64,000 bases of DNA from Barnesiella intestinihominis YIT 11860. Its GTDB lineage: Bacteria; Bacteroidota; Bacteroidia; Bacteroidales; Barnesiellaceae. The stretch covers positions 744,001 to 808,000 of the forward strand of contig NZ_JH815203.1 of assembly GCF_000296465.1 (NCBI RefSeq). Reading direction: 5' to 3'. Positions 1 through 9,582 of this stretch are shown here, piece by piece; position 1 is the first letter of the stretch; every line of letters starts with the position of its first letter. The notes under the pieces were generated by a model, which worked only from the letters and a program-made list of their open reading frames with translations, was not told where the DNA came from and searched no databases. Both the position numbers and the translations under genes were made by a program.

Positions 1-2186
1 GTAAGAAGCGACAATTGGGGAAGCCGTTGCAACCGGCTCCGGCTCAGGAATAATCGATCGTCCCGTCGCCGTAAGTCGACCGGTATTATACACATTATTC
101 AACTGCGCAAACGAGGGGGTTATTCCCCCGACCTCCACACTCGGTCCCGTACCCGATATATTCCCGGTATTATACCCGTTCACTACCTTCGCATTAGCTG
201 CCACCAGCCCCGAGACACACACAATGCCCCAAGTCGAAAATCCGACAACATCATTCGCATTGGAGCAATTATAAACCGGATTATATTGGTTGTCAAATCC
301 CAAAATACCGGCGGCGAATATATCATCGAAAAGGCTTCGAGCCTCTATATAGGCCCGATTATGACAATTCGCAATATAATTACCACCCAACACACCACAT
401 ATACTTCCCACATTAAGGTATTGCGAACCGGTAGCGGTAACCCGCACCGCGCAATCTTCCGCCAAAGTCACATTTTCGATCACTCCGGAAGAATAGCCGA
501 AGAAACCGACAAGACACGTAGTACTCCCTTGCGCATACGAATACGCCTTCATACTTATATTCAGATTACGTATCACGTGCCCCCCACCGTCGAACGTTCC
601 GCCAAAAATTGCCACAGACTGTGCATTTCGGGAATTACGTCCAATGGGAACCCATAAATGTTCCGCCAAATCAATATCGTTTGTCAACAAAATTGTTTTA
701 CCGCTAAACGTATGGCATGTATTCACCAAATAAGCCAATCCCGCCAACTGTGCCGGAGTAGAAATAGTGAACTCGGTACGAGAGCCGTCATACCACGAGA
801 CATCGTAGTTTCCGTCCGAAGTCCACCAATTGGACTGCACATAATCCTCCTCTATCAATGCAGGTCCGTTTTCTCCCGGCCTCCACATCTTCAAGGAAGA
901 TACGAAAGGATCGCTCAAAACGATACCCGACGCAGCTGAATTCATCGTACGCACCTGCGCATCGGAAAGCAATTCGTCCGAAGGTAACGCAGTTCCTATA
1001 TCATTGTAACCGTCTCCGACGCAACCGTCCCCATAAAAACATTTCTCCAAAAAGGTATTGTAGGACGTCCCGACAATACCGCCCGTCGTTACCTGCTCTT
1101 CGTTCTTAACAGCCGTGAACGGCGGTACATAGCCTTCCAACCAACCGAAATCCCATCATTGGTATATCTGACCAACATCGTGGCATAGGCTCCATACGAT
1201 CCCAGTTGTTGTTCCCCTATGGAAATATGCAAACAACCATCATCTTCTATAAAACCTGTTAATGTATAAACAATACCATACCTCGAAGACCTCCAACCGA
1301 TAGTCAATCTTTCGGGAGACGAATCATCGGCTTCGATGGTCATCTCGAAACTTTGAGTTTCCTCTCCCTCAAAAGGAGAACCGGCGGTCACCGTATAGCT
1401 TCCCACCCAAGCATTCGCAGCTTCGAGTTTCGACACACGACCGTTAAAGATAGATGCCAATACCGAAGAGTTATCGGAATTCCCGACCAAACCGCCTGCG
1501 GTATATCCCTGCACCGCAGCATCGGAACGACAGTTCATAATCGCGCTTTCATTCATACTCCCGGCTATGGAACCGGCCACAGAGCCGACCACCACGCAAG
1601 ACGAGGAGAGCATGACATTACGAATATCGGTAGAAGCAACCGCCCCGAACAATCCCGAAAACTTCTCCATATCCGTATGCAAACCGGAGATCGTATGGCC
1701 GCCACCATCGAACAGACCTTTAAACTCAACTCCTCTTGTACCTATCGGAATCCATTTGTAATTCGACAAATCGATATCTGCGGACAAACGTACCGTACAA
1801 TATTGGAAATTCTTACCTGCACGGACCAAATAGGACAACCCGGCTAACTGCGCCGGAGAGGAAAGAGAAAATTCGTCTTTCGTCTCGTCATACCAAGAAA
1901 TATCGTAATTTCCATCAGCGAGCCAAGAGTTGGCAGAAACGGCATTCCGAAACGCCGACGAATTCGCGGTAACCGAAGAAACGGCTGACCGCGATAATAT
2001 CCGGCCGATGTTTTTCGTATCGACCGGCCGAACAGTCCCTTCCATTCGGGTAGTCCCCTCGTTCAATACCCCCAATCGCATCTGTGCCGCCTGCACAGGA
2101 GAGATTCTTTTCAAAGGTTGGTTAGTCGCCGAAATCATACCGGTCATTAGACAACACAACCCGATTAATGTAAACCATTTTTTCAT
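1..2186 (-). pseudogene. GLUG-repeat exported surface protein, frameshifted, 3' end outside window
   Basis: The start at 2186 gives the signal peptide MKKWFTLIGLCCLMTGMISA; an earlier in-frame ATG at 2237 would put 17 unsuited residues before it. The protein has GLUG-like beta-helix blocks that occur twice: W..DGNYDISWYD, then S/TPAQLAGL.YLV, then IPIGTRG..FKGLFDGGGHTI, then a GG.VG-type segment. The first reading frame closes at a TAA at 1089-1091. A second minus-strand frame is open from about 1155 to the window edge and continues the same protein (LEGYVPPFTAVKNEEQ, TTGGIVGTSYNT, then a second TPAQLAGLAYLV and FDGGGHVIRNL). One missing base near 1137-1150 explains the break. Between the two blocks sits a roughly 85-residue beta-rich insert (GSYTVTAGSPFEGEE to LGSYGAYATMLV) that I do not recognise. 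GLUG proteins are usually surface or adhesin-like. The break is either real decay, phase variation or a sequencing error. Confidence 0.75.
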
Positions 2187-2411
2187 ATCGTATATATTAA
2201 AATTATGCACGAATTGAGTCCTGTAAGCCTTTCTCATTCACAACCTATAAAACTGAAAAAAATAGGAAAAACATTCCCGACCTGCGATAAGTCCCTCTTT
2301 TACAGATTTCCCTTTTTTCTGAATTGCAAATTAAATAAAAAATAACATATTACAACATAACAAAGTATTGGTTTTCATAATATTCTATATATTATATAAA
2401 CAAATGTCACA

Positions 2412-2445
2412 AAAAGAGGGGTGACGAAATCGCCACCCCTCTTTT
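2412..2445 (-). terminator. Rho-independent terminator after marC
   Basis: Stem AAAAGAGGGGTG (2412-2423) pairs with CACCCCTCTTTT (2434-2445). The stem has A/T ends and could work in both directions. It lies just downstream of the marC stop. Confidence 0.8.
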
Positions 2446-2466
2446 CAAATATATAATCGGTATGCA

Positions 2467-3060
2467 TCAGAATGATTCGAGAGCAATGGAAAGATTCTGC
2501 AAAAACATGCGAACCGAAAGTGCCAATAAAATAATACCGAAGAACTTGCGCAATACATAAACCCCCGTTTTCCCCAAAGCACGCTCCAAAATATGGACAT
2601 TGCGAATAACAACATAGATAACAAGAATATTCAAGAACAAAGCGGCCAGAATACTACCCAACCCATACAGAGCCCTCAACGACAGCAGAGTCGTAAAAGA
2701 GCCGGCGCCGGCAATCAAAGGGAAAACGATCGGTACGATCGATGCCGCACCCTCGGGCCCGTCATTCCTGAAAATCTCCACCCCGAGCAACATCTCTATG
2801 GCCATCACGAAGATAACTAGCGCGCCGGCAATGGCAAACGAAGAAATATCGACTTGAAACAGATTGAGTATCATATTCCCCATAAACAGAAAGGCGAGGA
2901 ATGTAACCAACGAATAGACTGCCGCTTTCCAAGCGATAATATTTTGTCCCTTCTGCTTCATATCGATAATAATAGGAGTAAGCCCCGTTATATCGATTAC
3001 AGCAAACAAAATAATAAAAGCACTCAGGAAATCCTGAAAACGAAACGATATTATTTCCAT
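2467..3060 (-). CDS. MarC family integral membrane protein
   Basis: 197 residues with about six hydrophobic segments. The family pattern is clear: an N-terminal segment with FAVIDITGLTPII, a middle FPLIAGAGSFTTLL segment, and a C-terminal FFGIILLALSVRMFLQNL. MarC/YhgN proteins are inner-membrane proteins of uncertain transport role; the old link to multiple antibiotic resistance is not supported for the family. The length matches the family. It is transcribed divergently from the Crp/Fnr gene, with a TAACTTTG box upstream and a hairpin terminator downstream, so it is probably monocistronic. Confidence 0.88.
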   Translation of the reverse strand: MEIISFRFQDFLSAFIILFAVIDITGLTPIIIDMKQKGQNIIAWKAAVYSLVTFLAFLFMGNMILNLFQVDISSFAIAGALVIFVMAIEMLLGVEIFRNDGPEGAASIVPIVFPLIAGAGSFTTLLSLRALYGLGSILAALFLNILVIYVVIRNVHILERALGKTGVYVLRKFFGIILLALSVRMFLQNLSIALESF

Positions 3061-3148
3061 ATTCTACATAGTTTAAGGTGTACGACGACAAGGTAAATAC
3101 AAGAGTCTATATACACTCACATTTACACGATTTCTATCTTATCCGGTA

Positions 3149-3156
3149 CAAAGTTA
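3149..3156 (-). promoter_or_regulatory. Probable marC promoter, -7 box
   Basis: The minus strand reads TAACTTTG, a perfect TAnnTTTG match, about 88 nt before the marC start. No clear TTTG is seen at -33. Confidence 0.5.
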
Positions 3157-3237
3157 ATGAAAAAAAAAGAAATGAATAGTTTCTAAACAAAGAAGATGTT
3201 TTAGCTTTTATAACGAAACATAGTAAAAAAATTTTGT

Positions 3238-3245
3238 TAGTTTTG
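3238..3245 (+). promoter_or_regulatory. Probable promoter of the Crp/Fnr gene, -7 box
   Basis: TAGTTTTG matches TAnnTTTG, 21 nt before the ATG at 3267. The -33 position lacks TTTG, which could mean activator dependence. Confidence 0.5.
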
Positions 3246-3266
3246 AAGAATCTAATCGTATAGCGT

Positions 3267-3962
3267 ATGGACAGCATGTATGATGTTTTATTACAGCTCC
3301 CTATTTTTCAAGGAGTCAGCCGAAATAAAATTTCGGAATTAATCGAGAAAATGAAATTTCATTTTCTCAAATATCCCGACGGAGAAAAAATCGTCACGAG
3401 CGGGGAAGAATGCAATCATTTGAAATTTCTCATCTCGGGAGAAATTCGCTCCGAACTGATTACACAAAACGAGAAAATGAGAATTACAGAGCTGATACAA
3501 GCTCCTAATGTAATAGCTCCCGACCATCTATTCGGCCGCGACACCTATTTCCCGGCTAATCTTTATGCCGTAGGAACCGTAGGAATCATGCAAATAGAAA
3601 AAGCCTCGGTCATACAAATGTTACAAGAAGAGCCTATCTTCCTCATCAATTTGTTGAACATACTCTCTCGCAGATCGCAAAAGGCACTCGAAAGTTTTAC
3701 GGCTCTTTCGTCCAACGACCTCAAAGAACGACTGGCATTTTGGGTGTTGAGTCTCACGCAACAAAAATCGGTCGACATACGCATCATCTGCAAACAAAAA
3801 GATTTATATGCTTTCTTCGGTGTGCAACGGTCGGTATTCCTGTCTACCCTCGATGAATTGAAAGAAGACGGTATCATCGATTACAATGCAAAAGAAATCA
3901 TCATTTTAGACCGGTCCCGATTAAAAGATATGTTACTCGGCACAAGCAAAGACGACTTTTAG
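3267..3962 (+). CDS. Crp/Fnr family transcriptional regulator
   Basis: 231 residues. The N-terminal cyclic-nucleotide-binding-like beta-roll (about 15-125) is recognisable from FLISGEIRSELI and the following strands. A long dimerisation helix follows (about 125-160), then a winged helix containing DLYAFFGVQRSVFLSTLDELKEDGIIDYNAKEI (about 175-215), which fits the family's HTH position. No cysteine cluster of the FNR iron-sulfur type is present, so ligand and signal are unknown. It is divergent from marC and followed by a strong terminator, so it stands alone. A second Met at residue 4 is an alternative start. Confidence 0.88.
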   Translation: MDSMYDVLLQLPIFQGVSRNKISELIEKMKFHFLKYPDGEKIVTSGEECNHLKFLISGEIRSELITQNEKMRITELIQAPNVIAPDHLFGRDTYFPANLYAVGTVGIMQIEKASVIQMLQEEPIFLINLLNILSRRSQKALESFTALSSNDLKERLAFWVLSLTQQKSVDIRIICKQKDLYAFFGVQRSVFLSTLDELKEDGIIDYNAKEIIILDRSRLKDMLLGTSKDDF

Positions 3963-3986
3963 CATAACCCTATCCCATTTTATTCC

Positions 3987-4015
3987 ACGGAGCAGCACTA
4001 CTGCTCCGTTTTTTT
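3987..4015 (+). terminator. Terminator after the Crp/Fnr gene
   Basis: ACGGAGCAG (3987-3995) pairs with CTGCTCCGT (4001-4009) across a 5-nt loop, followed by a T run to 4015. Confidence 0.9.
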
Positions 4016-4207
4016 GAAGCTGTTTTAAATTTATTCCGAGACAGATTGAGACCTATGTTGAAGCAGATTGGAGTCCGAGATATGCAGTCAATAGCAGGCT
4101 CTTGACAAAAATCAAGGGATTCTAGATGAGAGACAGGGGCTCAATATGGCCGGAACATACCTGCTTGCAATGATAATATTATTTTTCAATAAATTTAAAA
4201 CAGCTTC
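4016..4207. mobile_element. 192-bp MITE-like element with perfect 20-bp terminal inverted repeats
   Basis: The left end GAAGCTGTTTTAAATTTATT (4016-4035) is the exact reverse complement of the right end at 4188-4207. Nothing in the 192 bp encodes a protein. The left end abuts the T-tract of the preceding terminator. Inside, two partly similar stretches occur (ACAGATTGAGACC and GCAGATTGGAGTC). The size and architecture fit a non-autonomous transposon. No clear target duplication is visible, so a structured RNA is an alternative. Confidence 0.5.
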
Positions 4208-4255
4208 TTATATCGTTATCCGGCAATACCCAGTAGCGACTCAATAGAGATTAAA

Positions 4256-4495
4256 CCTCCTCCCTGCCGTGTCCCGTAGCCTTACGGGGTGCTTTACCAT
4301 GCAATTATAGGGGAGGAAGTTGAATAACTTGTTACATAAAAGTTCGCCGAACTGTAACAAAAGTATGAAATGTGTCACACTCCTCCTCTGTATGGCGTTA
4401 GCCATATAGGAGAGGTGTCCGAAGGACGGAGGGGTTAGAAAAGACAGGCAGGAGGGATAGGGGAGGAGAAGGTTGAATAGCTTGTTACATAAAAA
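4256..4495. repeat. Intergenic palindromic repeat family, divergent copy
   Basis: Two diverged modules, at 4256-4341 and 4379-4495. The first has CTCCTCCCTGCCGTGTCCCG and ends ATAGGGGAGGAAG; the second has ACTCCTCCTCTGTATGGCG, then GTGTCCGAAGGACGGAGGGG. Each module ends with nearly the same GTTGAATAnCTTGTTACATAAAA tail (about 4319-4341 and 4472-4495). The 5' CTCCTCC and 3' GGGGAGG parts can pair. The same family recurs near 48.5, 53.3, 55.4 and 62.3 kb. The small ORF across it is not a gene. Confidence 0.75.
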
Positions 4496-4525
4496 AAGAG
4501 GCTCGCACACGGCAAGCCCCTTTTT
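4491..4525 (-). terminator. Probable terminator after nifJ
   Basis: On the minus strand AAAGGGGCTTGC pairs, with G-T pairs, with GCGAGCCTCTTT. It lies 22 bp past the oxidoreductase stop and ends in a T-rich run. Confidence 0.6.
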
Positions 4526-4547
4526 CGATTATGTGAAAGACTGAATT

Positions 4548-7500
4548 TTAATCTTCCTGTTCAACACCCCATTGTTGTTTTGCCAAACGACGATAGTTAT
4601 TGTAACGCCACTTAGCATTGTCCTCGGCAGCTTTGAACAGTTCCGCAGCCTCCGAAGGATATTGTTTCATGACAGAAGCGAAACGAACCTCTCCTTTCAA
4701 GAAGTCTTGGAATTTTTCCCACTGCGGTTCCTTGCTGTCCAATGTGAACGGATTCTTGCCTTCGGCTTCCAATTCGGGATTGTAACGCCACAAGTGCCAG
4801 TATCCGCATGCTACGGCAGCAGCTTCCTCGGCCTGAGCCTTACCCATACCAGCCTTCAAACCGTGGTTGATACAAGGTGCATAAGCAATGATGATAGAAG
4901 GACCATCATAGGCTTCTGCCTCACGGATAGCTTTCAAGGTCTGAGCTTGATCGGCTCCCATAGCCACCTGTGCACAATATACATATCCATAGGTCGAAGC
5001 GATAAGACCGAGATCTTTCTTACGAACCCGTTTACCCGCCGCGGCAAACTTAGCGATAGCTCCCACCGGAGTAGCTTTCGAAGCCTGACCACCGGTATTC
5101 GAATATACTTCGGTATCCAAAACGAGGATATTCACATTTTTGCCCGATGCCAAAACATGGTCGAGACCACCGAAGCCGATATCGTACGAAGCACCGTCAC
5201 CACCGATAATCCACTGTGATTTTTTGATAAGATACTGACTCAATGAAGCTATTTCTTTACATATTTCACACTTATCGGCATTGGCTTTCACGATAGGTGT
5301 AATTTGAGCTTCGAGCTCGATAGAACGTTCGGTATTGTCTTTATCGGCAATCCATGCTGCGAACAGTTCTTTGGTCTCTGCCGGACAGCTATCGCCCTCG
5401 ATGGCTCGATTCATCAATTTCACCAAACGCTCGCGCATTTTTTCAACGGCCAACGTCATACCCAAACCGAACTCACAGAAATCTTCGAACAACGAATTGG
5501 CCCAAGCGACACCCTTACCTTTATCGTTCGTTGTGTAAGGAGTAGAAGGTATCGAACCCGAATAAATCGAAGAACAGCCCGTAGCGTTAGATACCATTTC
5601 ACGGTCGCCGAAAAGCTGAGAAATCAATTTTACATAGGGAGTTTCACCGCAACCCGAACATGCACCCGAGAACTCGAACAACGGAGTAGCGAACTGCGAA
5701 TTTTTCACGTTCGATTTAATATCTACCAAGTGTTGTTTGCTCTTCACATTCTCGGCACAATAATCCCAACGGGGAGCCTCGCCCAACTGGCTTTCCAAAT
5801 CGGACATAGACAGAGCCTTACCGTTCTTATTGCCCGGACAAACATCTACGCAATTACCACAGCCCAAACAGTCGAGGACATCGACCTGCATACGGAAGTG
5901 CATACCCTTCATGGCAGCAGGAACTTTCATTTCGAGAGTCTCGCCAGCCTTGTAAGGAGAAGCAGCCAATTCGGCTTCATCGAGGACGAACGGACGGATA
6001 GAAGCATGAGGACAAACGTAAGCACACTTGTTACATTGTATACAGTTTTCACTGTTCCAAACAGGAACGAAAGCAGAAACACCGCGTTTTTCATATTTAG
6101 CGGTTCCGGCAGGCCAAGTTCCGTCTTCGATTCCAGAGAATGCAGAAACAGGCAGGTCATCTCCGGCTTGTGCATTGATAACCTTCACAACATTTTCTAC
6201 AAATTCGGGAGCTTTGCTTTCGGCTTTTTCGTCATCGGGTAGATTTGCCCATGCAGCATCTACCGTCACCTTCTCATATTCACCTCCACGATCTACGGCA
6301 GCATAATTCTTGTTTACGACATCTTCGCCTTTTTTACCGTAGGACTTCACGATGAATTTCTTCATCTGCTCGATAGCCAAATCCACGGGAATCACCTCTG
6401 TTATGCGGAAAAACGCCGATTGAAGTATCGTATTCGTACGATTGCCCAAACCTATTTCCTGAGCAATCTTCGTAGCATTGATCGTATAGAACGAAATATT
6501 TTTCTGTGCCAATGTACGTTTCACGTTATTGGGCAAATGCTTAACCAGCTCTTCGGCGGTCCAAATCGTATTCAACAGGAACGTACCGTTCTGACGAATT
6601 CCGCGCAACACATCGTACATGTGCAAATAGGCTTGAACATGACAAGCCACGAAATTGGGCGTATTCACCAAATATGTAGAGCGAATAGGCGTATCGCCGA
6701 AACGCAAGTGAGAACAGGTGAAACCTCCCGACTTTTTCGAATCGTAGGAGAAATAGGCCTGACAATATTTATCGGTATTGTCACCGATAATCTTTACAGA
6801 GTTCTTGTTAGCACCTACCGTACCATCGGCTCCCAAACCATAAAATTTAGCCTCGAAGATACCTTCGCCGCCCAATGCCAATTCTTCTTTCGGAGGAAGA
6901 GACGTGAAAGTGACATCATCGACAATACCGATAGTAAAGTGGTTCTTAGGCTCAGGCAAAGACAAGTTTTCATATACCGACAAAATCTGTGTCGGAGTCG
7001 TATCTTTCGAAGCCAAACCATAACGACCGCCAACGATAAGCGGAGCATCGGCTTTACCATAAAATACATCTTTAACATCGAGATACAAAGGTTCGCCATT
7101 AGCGCCCGGTTCTTTGGTACGATCGAGCACAGCCACACGTTTAACCGTCTTAGGCAGGGCAGACAAGAAATGTTCCGCCGAGAAAGGACGATATAAATGA
7201 ACAGCGACCAAACCTACTTTCTCGCCTTTTGCCATCAAATAGTCGATTGCCTCACGAGCAGCTTCGGTTACCGACCCCATCGCTATAATTACACGATCGG
7301 CATCCTCGGCTCCATAATAGTTGAACAAATGATAATCACGACCGGTAATCTTATTGATTTCCTGCATATAGTCTTCTACGATAGCAGGAACGGCTTCATA
7401 AAATTTATTGGAAGCCTCACGATGTTGGAAGAAGGTATCGGGATTCTCGGCCATACCCCGCATAACCGGAGCCTCGGGATTCAATGCTCGTGCACGGAAC

Positions 7501-8111
7501 TCGGCCAAAGCCTTCTGATCGATAAGCGGAGCTAAATCCTCATTTTCAAGAGCCTCTATTTTCTGTATTTCGTGCGATGTACGGAATCCATCGAAGAAAT
7601 TCACAAAAGGCACTCTCGACCGAATCGTAGATAAATGAGCTACACCGGCCAAATCCATTACCTCTTGCACAGACCCTTCGGCCAACATGGCAAATCCCGT
7701 TTGCCGAGTCGACATCACATCTTGGTGATCTCCGAAGATGGATAGCGAATGAGAAGCCAACGTACGTGCCGATACATGGAACACGCAAGGCAACAATTCA
7801 CCGGCAATCTTATACATGTTGGGGATCATCAACAGAAGTCCCTGAGACGCTGTATAAGTTGTCGTTAATGCACCTGCCTGCAAAGAACCATGAACTGCTC
7901 CGGCAGCTCCACCCTCAGATTGCATTTCTTGTACGAGGACGGTTTCCCCGAAAATATTCTTACGCCCGGCAGCAGCCCACTCATCTACATACTCAGCCAT
8001 AGTAGATGACGGAGTGATGGGATAGATGGCTGCAACCTCAGAAAACATATACGAGATATGCGCTGCGGCCTGATTACCATCGCAAGTTAAAAATTTTTTC
8101 TGTTTACTCAT
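4548..8111 (-). CDS. nifJ: Pyruvate:ferredoxin (flavodoxin) oxidoreductase
   Basis: 1187 residues, normal for single-chain PFOR. It converts pyruvate and CoA to acetyl-CoA and CO2 and passes electrons to ferredoxin, a central step in anaerobic Bacteroidales. Domains in order: N-terminal pyrimidine-binding domain with YPITPSS (30-36); transketolase C-like domain (about 265-385); gamma domain (about 420-600); 4Fe-4S insert with CIQCNKCAYVC (690-700) and CLGCGNCVDVC (748-758); then the C-terminal domain with SGACSGCGE (815-823), TGCSS near 845 and the thiamine pyrophosphate motif GGDGASYDIG to NTGGQ (970-1009). All expected cluster cysteines are visible. It lies 46 bp downstream of the AAA ATPase gene and has no obvious promoter of its own in that gap. 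Confidence 0.97.
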   Translation of the reverse strand: MSKQKKFLTCDGNQAAAHISYMFSEVAAIYPITPSSTMAEYVDEWAAAGRKNIFGETVLVQEMQSEGGAAGAVHGSLQAGALTTTYTASQGLLLMIPNMYKIAGELLPCVFHVSARTLASHSLSIFGDHQDVMSTRQTGFAMLAEGSVQEVMDLAGVAHLSTIRSRVPFVNFFDGFRTSHEIQKIEALENEDLAPLIDQKALAEFRARALNPEAPVMRGMAENPDTFFQHREASNKFYEAVPAIVEDYMQEINKITGRDYHLFNYYGAEDADRVIIAMGSVTEAAREAIDYLMAKGEKVGLVAVHLYRPFSAEHFLSALPKTVKRVAVLDRTKEPGANGEPLYLDVKDVFYGKADAPLIVGGRYGLASKDTTPTQILSVYENLSLPEPKNHFTIGIVDDVTFTSLPPKEELALGGEGIFEAKFYGLGADGTVGANKNSVKIIGDNTDKYCQAYFSYDSKKSGGFTCSHLRFGDTPIRSTYLVNTPNFVACHVQAYLHMYDVLRGIRQNGTFLLNTIWTAEELVKHLPNNVKRTLAQKNISFYTINATKIAQEIGLGNRTNTILQSAFFRITEVIPVDLAIEQMKKFIVKSYGKKGEDVVNKNYAAVDRGGEYEKVTVDAAWANLPDDEKAESKAPEFVENVVKVINAQAGDDLPVSAFSGIEDGTWPAGTAKYEKRGVSAFVPVWNSENCIQCNKCAYVCPHASIRPFVLDEAELAASPYKAGETLEMKVPAAMKGMHFRMQVDVLDCLGCGNCVDVCPGNKNGKALSMSDLESQLGEAPRWDYCAENVKSKQHLVDIKSNVKNSQFATPLFEFSGACSGCGETPYVKLISQLFGDREMVSNATGCSSIYSGSIPSTPYTTNDKGKGVAWANSLFEDFCEFGLGMTLAVEKMRERLVKLMNRAIEGDSCPAETKELFAAWIADKDNTERSIELEAQITPIVKANADKCEICKEIASLSQYLIKKSQWIIGGDGASYDIGFGGLDHVLASGKNVNILVLDTEVYSNTGGQASKATPVGAIAKFAAAGKRVRKKDLGLIASTYGYVYCAQVAMGADQAQTLKAIREAEAYDGPSIIIAYAPCINHGLKAGMGKAQAEEAAAVACGYWHLWRYNPELEAEGKNPFTLDSKEPQWEKFQDFLKGEVRFASVMKQYPSEAAELFKAAEDNAKWRYNNYRRLAKQQWGVEQED

Positions 8112-8157
8112 CTTTTCTTGTTATTAAGTAATTAATATTGTTTTTTTCATCTCTAAA

Positions 8158-9402
8158 TCAATACACAAACCCAAACAACCATAAAGGTATTAAGTTTTCA
8201 CTACCTATTTTCAAATCGTCTACCGCATAATAAAAATGAGGGTTGATACGACTGCGGGGCACACTCCCTTGTATTCTGAACAAAAGTTCTCGGTTCACCA
8301 AAAACTGAGCGTTTTTACTACCCATATTCAAACGATGATCCTTGTGCAACGTATTATAAAAAAAGGTTTCGCGAATCGATTGAGGATCTGCCTGAACCGA
8401 CCGATTGGAATATATAATATTCGTATTATGCATATACACCATAGCCGGTTTTTTAGGAAATTCCTCCCCTACCCGATAAAGCATATTAATAAGCCTCGCA
8501 TCTTTCAAACTTTTAATATAATTCATAACCGTCGCTCTTGAAATTTGAATATCCTTGCTCAACTGACTCACGTTAGTGGGAGCCGGCGAATGAACCGACA
8601 ACAAATACATTAAACGACGAACCTTCGGGAGATAAGACAATTCTATTTGCTTAATCAACAGAATATCCACCTCCATAATCATATTGATATTTTTAACCAG
8701 ATTTTCCGAGAAATTCGATTTATCCAAAAAGAACGGATAATATCCATGATGCAAATACCCCGGAAAATAATCTAATGGATTTACTTGCGCACAAATTTCC
8801 TGAGCGATAGCCCTATGATTGGTTATAATATCGCTAAGTGAATATGAAGGGAAATGAGTCGAAGCCATCAAATTCAAATATTCCCGAAATGAAAACCCTC
8901 GCAGATTATAAGAATCGACCAATCCGGCCAATACCGGATTCTCCTCTTTTAATCGCATAACCGACGAACCGGAAAAAATTATTTTCAATTCGGGCAAATG
9001 ATCATAACAATATTTCAATTCCTCCGACCAACCCGGATACTTAAATACCTGATCTATCAGTAATACCCGTCCCCCTTGTCCATAAAAACGTTCTGCAAAA
9101 TCTCTCAGAGTATGCTCTGTAAAATATAAATTATTGAGATTTATATATAAGCACGACCGGTCTAAGCCGTAATTTTCTTTGGCATATTGCAGCAAAAATG
9201 TGGTTTTTCCTACCCCTCGGCTACCCTTTATACCTACCAAACGGCTGTTTTTGTCGATTTGATACATTAAGTCCCGTTTCACCGGAGACTCTACATGCTC
9301 GACGAGATACTTGTGTGTTCTATAAAACGATTCCACGGCTTCTCTCTTAAACAGGCCACAAAGATAATAAAACACCTCTATTTTGGCAAGCCGACTTTGC
9401 AA
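8158..9402 (-). CDS. AAA_14/DUF4143-type ATP-binding protein
   Basis: 414 residues. Walker A is GIKGSRGVGKTTFLLQYA (about 57-74). The Walker B region reads VLLIDQV, with Gln where most P-loop relatives of this type have Glu. FSGSSVMRL is the sensor region. A winged-helix-like segment (SQLSKDIQISRATVMNYIKSL, about 280-300) and a C-terminal DUF4143-like nuclease-fold region follow. Members are common, often duplicated and horizontally moved in Bacteroidetes; their cellular role is not known. The start shown is a TTG; the true start could be some residues downstream. It stands alone between nifJ and the OmpA gene. Confidence 0.8.
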   Translation of the reverse strand: MQSRLAKIEVFYYLCGLFKREAVESFYRTHKYLVEHVESPVKRDLMYQIDKNSRLVGIKGSRGVGKTTFLLQYAKENYGLDRSCLYINLNNLYFTEHTLRDFAERFYGQGGRVLLIDQVFKYPGWSEELKYCYDHLPELKIIFSGSSVMRLKEENPVLAGLVDSYNLRGFSFREYLNLMASTHFPSYSLSDIITNHRAIAQEICAQVNPLDYFPGYLHHGYYPFFLDKSNFSENLVKNINMIMEVDILLIKQIELSYLPKVRRLMYLLSVHSPAPTNVSQLSKDIQISRATVMNYIKSLKDARLINMLYRVGEEFPKKPAMVYMHNTNIIYSNRSVQADPQSIRETFFYNTLHKDHRLNMGSKNAQFLVNRELLFRIQGSVPRSRINPHFYYAVDDLKIGSENLIPLWLFGFVY

Positions 9403-9527
9403 TTTATAATATGATAGTGTTTATTACTTTTTATTTTAACATTATTTCAAAGAAGTATCTTCCCCACTTATAAGCTCCTATAATAAACAAACACAATAAT
9501 ATTTCATTAGAAATACCTATATAACAC

Positions 9528-9560
9528 AAGAGAGATTACCGAACCTCGATAATCTCTCTT
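9528..9560 (-). terminator. Terminator after the OmpA-family gene
   Basis: AAGAGAGATTA (9528-9538) pairs with TAATCTCTCTT (9550-9560), 23 bp downstream of the stop codon. Confidence 0.85.
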
Positions 9561-9582
9561 AATTTATTTATTCGTTTAGTTA

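Noticed and set aside
4241-4510. An 89-codon minus-strand ORF in the nifJ downstream gap
   Set aside because: It lies over the palindromic repeat and the nifJ terminator, with no protein-like pattern.
5304-7196. Long plus-strand ORFs inside the pyruvate oxidoreductase gene
   Set aside because: They are antisense to conserved cluster and cofactor motifs of a complete PFOR.
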